From an uncultured Gammaproteobacteria bacterium (GTDB lineage Bacteria > Pseudomonadota > Gammaproteobacteria > Arenicellales > JAANXG01), in contig CAMYNX010000007.1 of NCBI GenBank assembly GCA_947259875.1, positions 1 through 34,832 on the forward strand: DNA of 34,832 nucleotides. The letters are read 5' to 3'. Each line of letters starts with the position of its first letter. Within the stretch, counting starts at the first letter, position 1. A program made the translations under genes and the position numbers. Under the pieces are notes generated by a model. The model saw nothing but the letters and a program-made list of their open reading frames with translations. It was not told the DNA's origin and ran no database searches. Positions 1-8,519 of the stretch are shown here, piece by piece.

Positions 1-326
1 CCCTGTTACATGCGTTATGCGGCAAGCCGGTGGGAGGCCAAAACGAATCAACCATGAGCGCAGCCACAATCCAAGCATAAGGTGATATGGGCCGGGTATC
101 CGGGTATTAGGTATCGTATACCGAGCCATTGAGACGCATCTGATCCATGAGGCGGGTGTGACGCGCACAACGGTAAAGACCAGCGCCGTGACCGTGGTCC
201 AGCTTTTCGGCGCGGTGTGGTATTAAGGATATATCGGGAAAGCGGACCTTCAAAACGTAAGTTTTCTCGCGTGTCGAAGGTCGGGTTAAGGCCGGAAGGC
301 CGACGCCCACGATGTCGACAACATCG

Positions 327-818
327 TTACGTTGCGAAGTTGCTCTTGGTTGCCTGCCACGCGTCGAGGTTCGCTCTCGCGCCGTTCTTCGCCGGGTTCA
401 TCGCCTCGTCGTGATTGTCCCGCTTGGCTGTCAGTTCGATGACGTATCCGTTCGGGTCGCGAAAGTAGACCGAGTCGATGAACTGGTGGTCGGCGATGCC
501 GCGCGTCTCGATTCCAGCCTGCTTGCCCTTGTCGAGCCAGCCCGCAAGGTCTTCGGGCGGCACTTCCAACGCGATGTGCAAGTCGAAGTCGTGCTGGTCC
601 TTGAACTCAAAGGGTAAGTCGAACGTCTCGAAGAACGCGAGGCACGACCCGTCGTCCATCGCATAGAACGAGTGCAGCGTGTGTGTGCTGCGACCGCTCT
701 TGGTCTCCTCGATCTCAAACGCGTTAACCAACGGCAACCCGAGGAATTCCTCGTAGAACTTGCGGGTCTGTTCCGAGTCGCGGCAACGATAGGCGTTGTG
801 GTGCAGCCCCTTGATCAT
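327..818 (-). CDS. VOC (glyoxalase/bleomycin-resistance/dioxygenase) family protein
   Basis: Protein from internal start MIKGLHHNAYRCRDSEQTRKFYEEFLGLPLV...FYAMDDGSCLAFFE...FRDPNGYVIEL is a typical VOC fold pattern. ORF-track start (1025) is too far upstream; the ATG at 816-818 overlaps the stop of the upstream GST gene (ATGA). Confidence 0.85.
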   Translation of the reverse strand: MIKGLHHNAYRCRDSEQTRKFYEEFLGLPLVNAFEIEETKSGRSTHTLHSFYAMDDGSCLAFFETFDLPFEFKDQHDFDLHIALEVPPEDLAGWLDKGKQAGIETRGIADHQFIDSVYFRDPNGYVIELTAKRDNHDEAMNPAKNGARANLDAWQATKSNFAT

Positions 819-1495
819 GCGCCAATGGCCTCGAACGGTTGGTCCTTGAGCTGGTCGACGAGCCCATAGAGCGCCTCGTTGACCTCGTTCCAACTCTTGA
901 GTTGCTTCATGTTGGCGATCCAGCGCGAGACGTTCGGATATACGGAGAAGTCGCAGCGCGTGATCTCGCCCAAAGTGATTAGGCACACCCCCAAGTAATC
1001 GGCGATCGTAATCTCGTCGCCGCACAGGTATTGCTGGTTGGGCCCGATCAAGTGCTTGTCCAGGACCTCGAGCCAGCCCTCGGCCCGCTCTTTACCCCAA
1101 GCAAGTGTCGCCTTCTGAACTTCATCGGTGGGGCGCTTGTGGTGTGGAAACAGCTGCGGGTAGTTCAGGCCGTAACCGAACTCGCGATAGAACTGCGTGT
1201 TGAACCAGTCCATGCGCTCGTTGACCCGCGCCCGCTTCTGCAGATCCTTCGGGTAGCTGGGTAAATCGAACTTGTCGGCGAGGTACTTGAGAATGGCCGA
1301 ACTTTCGGTGAGCCGAAAGTCACCGTCCTCGAGAACGGGAACCAGCTTGTTCGGGTTGATGGCAGCGTACTCGTCCTGGGTGTGCTCGCCGGTGAACAGG
1401 TCGACCAACTGCTCTTCGACGTCGAGGTTGTTCTCGGCGATCAACAAACGCACGGGACGACTGGTCATTGATACGGGGTGCATGTAGAGCTTCAC
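815..1495 (-). CDS. Glutathione S-transferase family protein
   Basis: MKLYMHPVSMTSRPVRLLIAENNLDVEEQLVDLFTGEHTQDEYAAINPNKLVPVLEDGDFRLTESSAILKYLADKF: GST N-terminal thioredoxin fold with NPNKLVPVLEDGDF..LTES.AI motif and an all-alpha C-terminal region. Confidence 0.92.
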   Translation of the reverse strand: MKLYMHPVSMTSRPVRLLIAENNLDVEEQLVDLFTGEHTQDEYAAINPNKLVPVLEDGDFRLTESSAILKYLADKFDLPSYPKDLQKRARVNERMDWFNTQFYREFGYGLNYPQLFPHHKRPTDEVQKATLAWGKERAEGWLEVLDKHLIGPNQQYLCGDEITIADYLGVCLITLGEITRCDFSVYPNVSRWIANMKQLKSWNEVNEALYGLVDQLKDQPFEAIGA

Positions 1496-1843
1496 GGTTG
1501 TTTCTCCTGTCTATCGGCAACGGCCGGCTCGGACGACTCCCGTATCGATGTGATCGCAGGAGTATTAGAAATAATAAACTGCGACCTGTATCTTAGGGAA
1601 TTAAAGTCGATCGCCACCGTTCAGCCGGTGGTAATCGAGCTCATCGAGGGCGGCCAGCCAGGCAATTATGAGCTACAACGCGCGCAGATTCAAAAAGTGG
1701 ACGTTGTCAACGCCGCCATAATCGGCCGGAAAACCGCGCAGCGGTTTGAAGGTTCAGCCAACTGCGGGAAACTTTGTCTGTGACAAACCGGGATTGAGAG
1801 AGTACTTATATATTCTAATGTTTCACCCTACGCGGCGCGCCAA

Positions 1844-3559
1844 TCAACCCCCGGCCTCCACCGGTGTGCGGCCGGGTTGAGAAGTCAGACTTTCTAAACG
1901 GAACACGGCATCAGCCCGTACCGATTTGTCCGCGTCACTGCGGGCAATCTTGGCCAAAATGACATCGTCGACAAGCCGCGCTACCGCAGCGCAGCGAACT
2001 CGAGCGTCTTCGTCCCACTGCGCGCGGTTTGCCAGCAGCGTTTGATCGGTCAGCTTCTGGACCGCTACACGGCGCACGCCCCAGTCTTCGTCATTTTTTG
2101 CACGGTTGGCAAGGACCGTCTGATCGTCGAGCATCTTGAGGGCAGCCTTTCGCACCTGCCACGTCTTATCCCACTTGGCCCGGTTTACCAGCGTCACACG
2201 ATCGTCGATGCGCCCAACCGCCACCGCACGGACCTGCCAGTTGTCATCATTTTTGGCGTGCTCGCATAACTCTTCTGTATTCTTGATACGCTCGACGGCT
2301 GCGCGCCGGACACGCCAGTCTCCGTCAATACGGGCAATTGCACATAGCAGTTCTTGATTATCGATCTTACAAACTGCAGCTTTGCGCACTTGTGGATCAG
2401 CGTCACCCGTTGCGATGGAGGCCATGTGAGTCCTATCTTTCAGCTTGCGCACGGCGATGGCGCGTGCGTCTCCGTGCCGGCCGTTCTCGGCGATGTCGGT
2501 AAGCATCCCACGATTACGCACTCTGTGGGCGGCAGAGCACCGGACCAGCGGGTCCGCATCGGTCTTCGCGACCTCGGTAAGCACTCCGCGGTCGTGGATA
2601 CGGCGGATCGCGGCCAACCGGGTGTCGTCATGCGCGCTCTCGGTCGCGAGCCGGATCAGCGTCGCCTGTTGCTCGATCCGGCTAGTAGCCGTCAGGCGCA
2701 ATTCGGACTCTGAGTCGTTTGCCGCCACCTCGAACAAAGCCTGCTCGTCCGCGAGCCGCACGACCGCCGCATGCCGAATCTCGGTGTCCGTGTTTGTCGC
2801 TGCAACCGTCGCCAGTGAGGATTGATCGTGCAGCTTCGCGGCTGCGCGCCGCCGCACATCGATCGAGCTGTTATGGCGCACGATATCGATCAGGAAATTA
2901 TCATCTCGCAGTCTCTTTACCGCCGTCCGGCAGACGATCTCGTCGGTTGCCGAGCCAGCGATTTCGAGCAATATCCGCTGGTCGGAAATCTTCTTGACCG
3001 CCGCCTTGGCCACGCTCCGATCGCCGGCGCCGATGGCAACATCCTTGAGCAAGTCCTGGTCCTTGATGACGGCAACGGCCTGCTGGGCTACAGCTCGAAG
3101 GCCCGCGCCGCGGGCAACATCGGCGAGCAGGGTCGTCGCCCCAAGGCGGCGGACCGCGGTTTTTCCTAAACCGATATCACCAGTGGTCAAGGCGATTCCA
3201 ACAAGACATTCAGGGCTTTCCATGCGCTTGACCGCGCGCTGGCGCACACCTGGGTCGGAGTCGGAATTGGCGATGCGCACCAGCATTTCGTCGTCGTTCA
3301 ATCGATCTATCGCGGCTTTCCTGACCGCTGCGAGGGCGGCCGAACCCGCGATGCGGGCGAGAGATTCCTGGTCGACGACGTCCGCAAGCGTGCTAAGCGC
3401 ACGCTTTGCGTCGCGCTCCGCGGCCAAGGCATCTGCGGGCGTGGGTTCACTAGCGTTCGCCGGAGAGACAGGGACAGCAGACTCCTGCTCGGTGGCCGCT
3501 GGCGTTTGCGCAACATCCGCGACGCGTCGCCGCCCCTTCAACCAGTCTCGGATTCCCAT
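1844..3559 (-). CDS. HEAT/LRV-like alpha-solenoid repeat protein
   Basis: 571 aa. From about aa 62 to 555 the protein parses into 19 consecutive ungapped 26-aa units of the form xDxxxLxxIAxxDxDxxVRxAAVxRI. Confidence 0.85.
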   Translation of the reverse strand: MGIRDWLKGRRRVADVAQTPAATEQESAVPVSPANASEPTPADALAAERDAKRALSTLADVVDQESLARIAGSAALAAVRKAAIDRLNDDEMLVRIANSDSDPGVRQRAVKRMESPECLVGIALTTGDIGLGKTAVRRLGATTLLADVARGAGLRAVAQQAVAVIKDQDLLKDVAIGAGDRSVAKAAVKKISDQRILLEIAGSATDEIVCRTAVKRLRDDNFLIDIVRHNSSIDVRRRAAAKLHDQSSLATVAATNTDTEIRHAAVVRLADEQALFEVAANDSESELRLTATSRIEQQATLIRLATESAHDDTRLAAIRRIHDRGVLTEVAKTDADPLVRCSAAHRVRNRGMLTDIAENGRHGDARAIAVRKLKDRTHMASIATGDADPQVRKAAVCKIDNQELLCAIARIDGDWRVRRAAVERIKNTEELCEHAKNDDNWQVRAVAVGRIDDRVTLVNRAKWDKTWQVRKAALKMLDDQTVLANRAKNDEDWGVRRVAVQKLTDQTLLANRAQWDEDARVRCAAVARLVDDVILAKIARSDADKSVRADAVFRLESLTSQPGRTPVEAGG

Positions 3560-3910
3560 GCGTCTGCCTCAAATAGAGAGTCGCTGACGGTTCCATTTTA
3601 AGCAAATGACACCCGGTTAAGATAGAGAGATAAAGAGGACATAACCCCATCGAGGAACAACATGTGGCAGTGGACAACGAGGCGCCATAGAAGCAAATTC
3701 TTCTCCTTTGGACGTCCGCGTGTCTTCCAGACACACCCTTTCGTCCCCTCAAGCTGGCCGTTCGTACGTAATATCCTAAACTTAATGGAGGTATTCGTTG
3801 TGGCCGAGCCGCTTGTCCTCGATGGCACCCGTCGAGAGAAGTTTGTTTCCGCGAGGGCTTACCGTCCCCGCAGGCTACGCGATGTACTAAATCGGTGAGG
3901 AGTGCACATC

Positions 3911-4318
3911 ATGTTTACCGAATGGAAACCCGAGTTCTCAGTTGGCGAGCCGATCTTAGACGCAGACCACCGCCACCTTATCGAACTCCTGAATCGTCTT
4001 TCCGACCACGTTGGACCGAGTTGTTCCAAAGCCACTATCATCGATAATCTCGTGCAGTTATACAGTAGTGCCAACGAGCACTTTGCGCGCGAGGAGACGA
4101 TAATGCAGGCGCATGGTTATAGCAACGAGTATATAAAACATTACGCCGACCATCAAAGACTGCTTAATGAGGTCATCCTCATGATATACGAGCACCAATA
4201 CGGGTCGGCGAACGATAACGGCGCAAGTACTGAGTGGATACATAACTGGTTTCACGAACACCATACAACCCATGACGCGCGTCTCCAACTGTCGATTCAG
4301 GAAGCGCATGGCACGTAG
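3911..4318 (+). CDS. Bacteriohemerythrin / hemerythrin-domain protein
   Basis: MFTEWKPEFSVGEPILDADHRHLIELLNRL...HFAREETIMQAHGY...HYADHQRLL...WFHEHHTTHDARL: hemerythrin iron ligands (H, HxxxE, HxxxH, HxxxxD). ORF opens at 3902; second Met at 3911 fits the family start. Confidence 0.9.
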   Translation: MFTEWKPEFSVGEPILDADHRHLIELLNRLSDHVGPSCSKATIIDNLVQLYSSANEHFAREETIMQAHGYSNEYIKHYADHQRLLNEVILMIYEHQYGSANDNGASTEWIHNWFHEHHTTHDARLQLSIQEAHGT

Positions 4319-4403
4319 TATCCCGATTGTCCTGGGCGTAATGGGGACTGCGTAACGGAGGGCAGGTTTTTACATCGGAAGATTAATCCGATACACAACA
4401 ACG

Positions 4404-4525
4404 ACGTTGACGATTGACGGATCACACGGAGAGGGTGGCGGGCAGATCCTCAGGACATCACTCAGCCCGTTGATGTGCCGGCACCGACCGGTTCCGTATC
4501 ATCAACATCCGTGCGGCACGGACAA
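4404..4525 (+). pseudogene. rtcA: Degenerate 5' fragment of rtcA (RNA 3'-terminal phosphate cyclase)
   Basis: acgttgacgattgacggatcacacggagagggtggcgggcagatcctcaggac... aligns with the first ~115 bp of the full rtcA at 30165 (roughly 90% identical by eye). Start ATG is ACG, there is a 1-nt frameshift, and similarity ends near 4520. Confidence 0.88.
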
Positions 4526-4530
4526 TCAAT

Positions 4531-4550
4531 TAAGGGTACTGTCCCCTTTT
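4531..4550. repeat. Short dispersed dyad motif TAAGGGTACTGTCCCCTTTT
   Basis: Semi-palindromic AAGGGTACTGTCCCCTT directly following the truncated rtcA fragment; a related motif occurs at 17841. Confidence 0.45.
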
Positions 4551-4830
4551 CTCTCTTCTTTTTCTCCCTTTGCCTCTTTTCTAGACCCCATTTTCTTTAC
4601 GCGATTCCCAATCCATTATTTCTCCCTGTTATACATTTGTAATCTTTGTGTGATCAACACGTGATCCGCATCGGCTTGAATCTCTACCTGCAACTCGAAC
4701 GTGAACGCTCGAGTGCGTTGGGATTGCCAGTTTCAAGATTCAGATTATTCAGTCGATAGAACTGGTTCCAGCCAAAACAGTCTCCCGGATCGAACGCCGG
4801 GGTTAATGAAAATTTTCGGAGGACATATAG

Positions 4831-5226
4831 ATGTCAAAACAATTGTCAGTGCTAACGAATGTGGGTGTGCTGCTCGGCGCAATGGTGCTAGGTATTTCCG
4901 TTGCTATGGCCGACACCACAAAGTCGGGTTCCAGCATGCCAATGGGAGAAAAGATGGGGATGGAAAAAAAGGCCGGTATGACAGAGGAAAAAATGGAGAT
5001 GAAGGATAAGATGGCGATGGAGAAAAAGACCGATATGAAAGAGGAAAAAATGGAGATGAAGAATAAGATGGGTATGGAAAAAAAGGCCGGTATGACAGAG
5101 GAAAAAATGGAGATGAAGGATAAGATGGGTATGCAGAAAACCGAGTCAATGACAGAGAAAGGGCACATGAAAATGGACCAGGACAAGATGACGGGAACTA
5201 TGCCAATGAAGGACATGAAGCGTTAG
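4831..5226 (+). CDS. Exported methionine-rich low-complexity repeat protein (MXKDX-like)
   Basis: Ribosome-binding site (cggagga) before ATG 4831; signal peptide MSKQLSVLTNVGVLLGAMVLGISVAMA; then ~104 aa with 26 Met, dominated by MGMEKKAGMTEEKMEMKDK repeats. Confidence 0.85.
   Translation: MSKQLSVLTNVGVLLGAMVLGISVAMADTTKSGSSMPMGEKMGMEKKAGMTEEKMEMKDKMAMEKKTDMKEEKMEMKNKMGMEKKAGMTEEKMEMKDKMGMQKTESMTEKGHMKMDQDKMTGTMPMKDMKR
4954..5160 (+). repeat. 57-bp in-frame tandem repeat, three full copies plus a degenerate fourth
   Basis: Copies at 4954-5010, 5011-5067, 5068-5124 and partial from 5125, each starting ATGG(G/C)(G/T)ATGGA. Confidence 0.9.
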
Positions 5227-5258
5227 TCGCGGACTTCGTGTTATAGCCACTCATCCGA

Positions 5259-5289
5259 CTACCCCTCCAGGCGTATGCGGGAGGGGTAG
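5259..5289 (+). terminator. Stem-loop, probable terminator or attenuator after the Met-rich gene
   Basis: CTACCCCTCC (5259-5268) and GGAGGGGTAG (5280-5289) are a perfect 10-bp inverted repeat with an 11-nt loop, followed by a modest T-rich stretch. Confidence 0.6.
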
Positions 5290-5359
5290 ATCTCATTTTC
5301 AACGGCAACGGGGTTCGCTATGTACTAAGGTACTTGCGACGGCATAATATGACCTAGCC

Positions 5360-6064
5360 ATGACACGCAACGTCCTGATCATTGAAGACGACCCCGATAT
5401 CTCACGCTTGATCAAGATTAACCTGCAGGATCTCGATTGCGCATCGGTGATCGCAGGGGACGGACGTGAAGGCCTTGACGTCTTTAAGCATGAGCACTTT
5501 GATCTGGTGGTATTGGACCTGATGTTGCCGGGGATGGATGGGTTGTCGGTCTGTCGTGAGATGCGAAAGGGTGGGGCTTATGTCCCGATTTTGATGCTCA
5601 CCGCCAAGTCTACCGAGTTAGACCGTGTGGTCGGGTTAGAGATGGGGGCGGATGATTATCTGACAAAACCATTCAGCATCCCCGAGTTAATGGCGCGGAT
5701 CAAAGCGTTATTTCGACGAGTGGATGCCCTTAGCCACAAAACCCCGGAGAAGGAAGCGGAGAAACAGTTAATCGAACATGTCGGCATGAGGATAGATGTC
5801 GAGCGGCGCCAGGTTTCGATCGATGACCTATCAGTGGAGCTGACTGCTCGCGAGTTTGACTTACTGGTTCACTTTGCGCGCCACCCAGGACGGGTGTTCA
5901 GTCGGGTTCAGCTGCTCGACGCTGTATGGGGTTACAGCCACGAAGGCTACGAGCACACGGTCAACACTCACATCAATCGGCTGCGGGCAAAGATTGAAGA
6001 AGATCCATCAAAACCTCGCCACATTCAGACGGTGTGGGGTGTCGGCTACAAATTTGCAGAGTGA
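5360..6064 (+). CDS. OmpR/PhoB-family response regulator
   Basis: Receiver domain (IIEDDPDISRLI, LDLMLPGMDG, LTAKST, GADDYLTKPF) plus winged-helix C-terminus (ELTAREFDLLVHFARHPGRVFSRVQLLDAVWG...VNTHINRLRAKIE). Confidence 0.95.
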   Translation: MTRNVLIIEDDPDISRLIKINLQDLDCASVIAGDGREGLDVFKHEHFDLVVLDLMLPGMDGLSVCREMRKGGAYVPILMLTAKSTELDRVVGLEMGADDYLTKPFSIPELMARIKALFRRVDALSHKTPEKEAEKQLIEHVGMRIDVERRQVSIDDLSVELTAREFDLLVHFARHPGRVFSRVQLLDAVWGYSHEGYEHTVNTHINRLRAKIEEDPSKPRHIQTVWGVGYKFAE

Positions 6065-6067
6065 GCA

Positions 6068-7540
6068 GTGCTCAATACCCTATACGCAAAATTGTCTTTG
6101 GGCCTGGTCATACTGTTGATCGTGATCGGGCTGCTTTACGCCTCTATCAGTAGCACCATCACGCGCAATTACCTGCAAGAAGTCAACCAGCAGTTCAACC
6201 GTAACCTTGCGCGTGATTTAGTGGCCGATCGCAATCTGGTAGCGGAGGGACGCATCGACCAACAGGCCTTGGCGGAAACCTTTCGCCAATACATGGTGAT
6301 CAATCCCAGCATTGAAATTTATTTGATCGATCTTGAGGGCAGCATCCTCTCTTACTCTGCCGACCCCGGAAAGGTTAAGCGAAAACGGGTATCGTTAGCA
6401 CCAATCAAATCGTTTTTAGCGATGGACGAGCGCTACCCACTGCTGGGTGATGACCCACGCAGCCACGATGGGAAAAAAGCATTTTCGGTTACCCCGGTAC
6501 CCAATCAACAGCGGCCTGAGGGTTATCTTTACGTAGTGTTGCGGGGCGAACAGGTTGATCGGGTGGAGCAGATGATACGCGAGAGCTACTTCCTACGCAT
6601 GAGTGGGTGGGCGGTCGCGGCGAGCCTCGGCTTCGGTCTGGTGGTAGGGCTGGTGGCGTTTCGTCTATTGACTCGACGGCTGCAGCGTCTATCGGCGCTA
6701 ATGGAGGAGTTCGAGCACAGCAAGTTTGACTCCGAGCGCACCTACGGCGTCGATGACGGCCGCTCGGCTGACGAGGTGGATCGGCTCGGCATCACCTTCG
6801 ACCGCATGGCCCACCGAATCCGCGAGCAAATCGAGCAACTACGGGAACAAGATGCGCTGCGCCGTCAACTGGTTGCCCAGGTGTCCCATGATCTGCGTAC
6901 CCCCCTCGCCTCAATTCAGGGTTATCTCGAGACCCTACAGATTAAGGGGCAAGAACTGGCCGAGGAGCAACGCGCGGATTTTCTCAGCACGGCTCTCAAA
7001 CAGGGGCAGCGGCTCAGCCGTATGGTTGAGGAGTTGTTTGAGCTGGCCAGCCTAGATGCGCGCGAGAAAGCGCCGGTGTTGGAGCCTTTTAACCCGGCCG
7101 AGTTGGTGCAGGATGTGGTGCAGAAATATCGGTTGCGGGCGGAACAAAGAGAGATTGCCCTGGAGTTGGTTACTGCGGCTGATTTACCCTTTGCGCAAGG
7201 GGATATCGGTATGACCGAACGGGTTCTAGATAATCTCTTGGACAACGCCTTCGCCCATACGCCCGATGGTGGTCGCATCGTCGTCAAACTCAACGTGGAT
7301 GAGAGGAGGCTCTCGGTGGCCGTGACAGACAGTGGGAAGGGTATCGCCAAAGACGATCTGCTCGCAGTGTTCGAACCTTTCTTTCGCGCCGATGCAGCAC
7401 CTGCCGACGGATCTCATGCCGGACTCGGTCTGGCGATAGCCAAACGCATCATGACATTGCAACACGGTGTAATTTTTGCTGCGAACGCCCCGCGGGACGG
7501 TGCTACCTTTACCTTTGAGCTGCCCTTGGCTCCTACCTGA
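6068..7540 (+). CDS. Membrane sensor histidine kinase
   Basis: Two TM segments, HAMP-like linker, H-box (VSHDLRTPLASIQGYLETL), N-box (DNLLDNAFAHTP), G-boxes (DSGKGIAKDDL, GLGLAIAKRI). Starts 3 nt after the regulator stop. Confidence 0.95.
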   Translation: MLNTLYAKLSLGLVILLIVIGLLYASISSTITRNYLQEVNQQFNRNLARDLVADRNLVAEGRIDQQALAETFRQYMVINPSIEIYLIDLEGSILSYSADPGKVKRKRVSLAPIKSFLAMDERYPLLGDDPRSHDGKKAFSVTPVPNQQRPEGYLYVVLRGEQVDRVEQMIRESYFLRMSGWAVAASLGFGLVVGLVAFRLLTRRLQRLSALMEEFEHSKFDSERTYGVDDGRSADEVDRLGITFDRMAHRIREQIEQLREQDALRRQLVAQVSHDLRTPLASIQGYLETLQIKGQELAEEQRADFLSTALKQGQRLSRMVEELFELASLDAREKAPVLEPFNPAELVQDVVQKYRLRAEQREIALELVTAADLPFAQGDIGMTERVLDNLLDNAFAHTPDGGRIVVKLNVDERRLSVAVTDSGKGIAKDDLLAVFEPFFRADAAPADGSHAGLGLAIAKRIMTLQHGVIFAANAPRDGATFTFELPLAPT

Positions 7541-7579
7541 TATCCGCGGACTTAGCTCAATCCGGCTTCTGTTAGCAAA

Positions 7580-7607
7580 TTGTGAATATTTTGTGACGTC
7601 GCTGTAA
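7580..7607 (+). promoter_or_regulatory. Putative OmpR-family operator: TTGTGA-type direct repeats at 11-bp period
   Basis: TTGTGAATATT-TTGTGACGTCG-CTGTAATT upstream of the DUF1223 gene; half-sites at 7580, 7591 and 7602. Confidence 0.4.
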
Positions 7608-7673
7608 TTACTCTGCCCGATACTTGTTATTTCAGGCACAAAGTTCGTGCACATGCATTGCGAGGCAATGACA

Positions 7674-8468
7674 ATGGTACAAAACTTTAAATCTATTTGT
7701 CCGTTATATCGGCGCCGTGTCACCCAGAGAGTCGGTAGCGCCGTTGTGGCTGGCGTCGCTTTGCTGGCGTCTTATGGCGCCATGGCCGAGAACTTCAGCT
7801 TCAATAGCGGCGACCGCCGCGTCGCACTGTACGAGCTTTTTACCTCCGAGGGCTGTAGCAGTTGCCCACCGGCAGAGGCATGGTTGGCTCGGCTCAAACA
7901 GGACCCGCGGCTATGGAAGGAGATCGTACCGCTGGCATTTCACGTGGACTACTGGGACTACCTGGGGTGGAAGGACAAGTTTGCCCAGCGGGAGTACTCA
8001 GCTCGACAGTACCGCTACCAGGCAATGGGCAATATCCGCACCGTCTACACGCCAGGCTTTGTGGTCAATGGCCGCGAGTGGCGGGGTTGGTTTCAAAAGC
8101 GAAACCCCGAAGTGACGGACGCAGCAGCCGGTAATTTGACCGTCAAACTGGAAGGTGAGCGGGTGACGGCGCAGTATCAGAGAACTGACAACAATCAACA
8201 ACCGCTGGTGCTCAACCTCGCCCTGCTCGGGTCGGGCCTGCAATCGAGGATCGCCGGCGGGGAGAATCGGGGGCGAACGTTAAAACAGGATTTCGTGGTG
8301 CTAAAGCACGTCACCGTGCAGTCGCCGGGCGCCCACTGGCAGATCCCGCTTCCATCTGCGGAAAAGGTGAACGCTGATCGGTTGGCTCTAGCCGCGTGGG
8401 TGAGCCGAGTGGGGGACCAAGTGCCGCTGCAGGCCACCGGCGGGTGGATCTCGAGCGCGATGAGATAG
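7674..8468 (+). CDS. DUF1223 family exported thioredoxin-like protein
   Basis: RRVALYELFTSEGCSSCPPAEAWLARL...LAFHVDYWDYLGWKDKFAQREYSARQ...YTPGFVVNGREWRGW, typical of DUF1223; preceded by a signal-peptide-like region. Exact start uncertain (7647, 7668 or 7674). Confidence 0.85.
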   Translation: MVQNFKSICPLYRRRVTQRVGSAVVAGVALLASYGAMAENFSFNSGDRRVALYELFTSEGCSSCPPAEAWLARLKQDPRLWKEIVPLAFHVDYWDYLGWKDKFAQREYSARQYRYQAMGNIRTVYTPGFVVNGREWRGWFQKRNPEVTDAAAGNLTVKLEGERVTAQYQRTDNNQQPLVLNLALLGSGLQSRIAGGENRGRTLKQDFVVLKHVTVQSPGAHWQIPLPSAEKVNADRLALAAWVSRVGDQVPLQATGGWISSAMR

Positions 8469-8519
8469 GGTCTCCTACCTCGGCGCGCGTTTTGAATCAA
8501 ATTTCGTGAGGACAAGTTT

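Noticed and set aside
107-310. 67-aa minus ORF at the window start
   Set aside because: No recognisable domain, overlaps other small ORFs in several frames; region 1-326 left unassigned.
2994-3587. 197-aa plus-strand ORF
   Set aside because: Antisense of the repeat-protein gene; composition biased to A/S/R/T, a shadow of the periodic coding sequence.
4407-4664. 85-aa plus ORF as a real protein
   Set aside because: Only the first part resembles RtcA, lacks a normal start, shifts frame after ~28 aa and ends in low-complexity T/C-rich sequence; treated as a pseudogene fragment.
4803-5216. 137-aa hydrophobic ORF on the minus strand (MSFIGIVPVILSWSIFMCPF...)
   Set aside because: Antisense shadow of the Met-rich repeat gene; its hydrophobicity is the complement of ATG/AAG/GAG codons.
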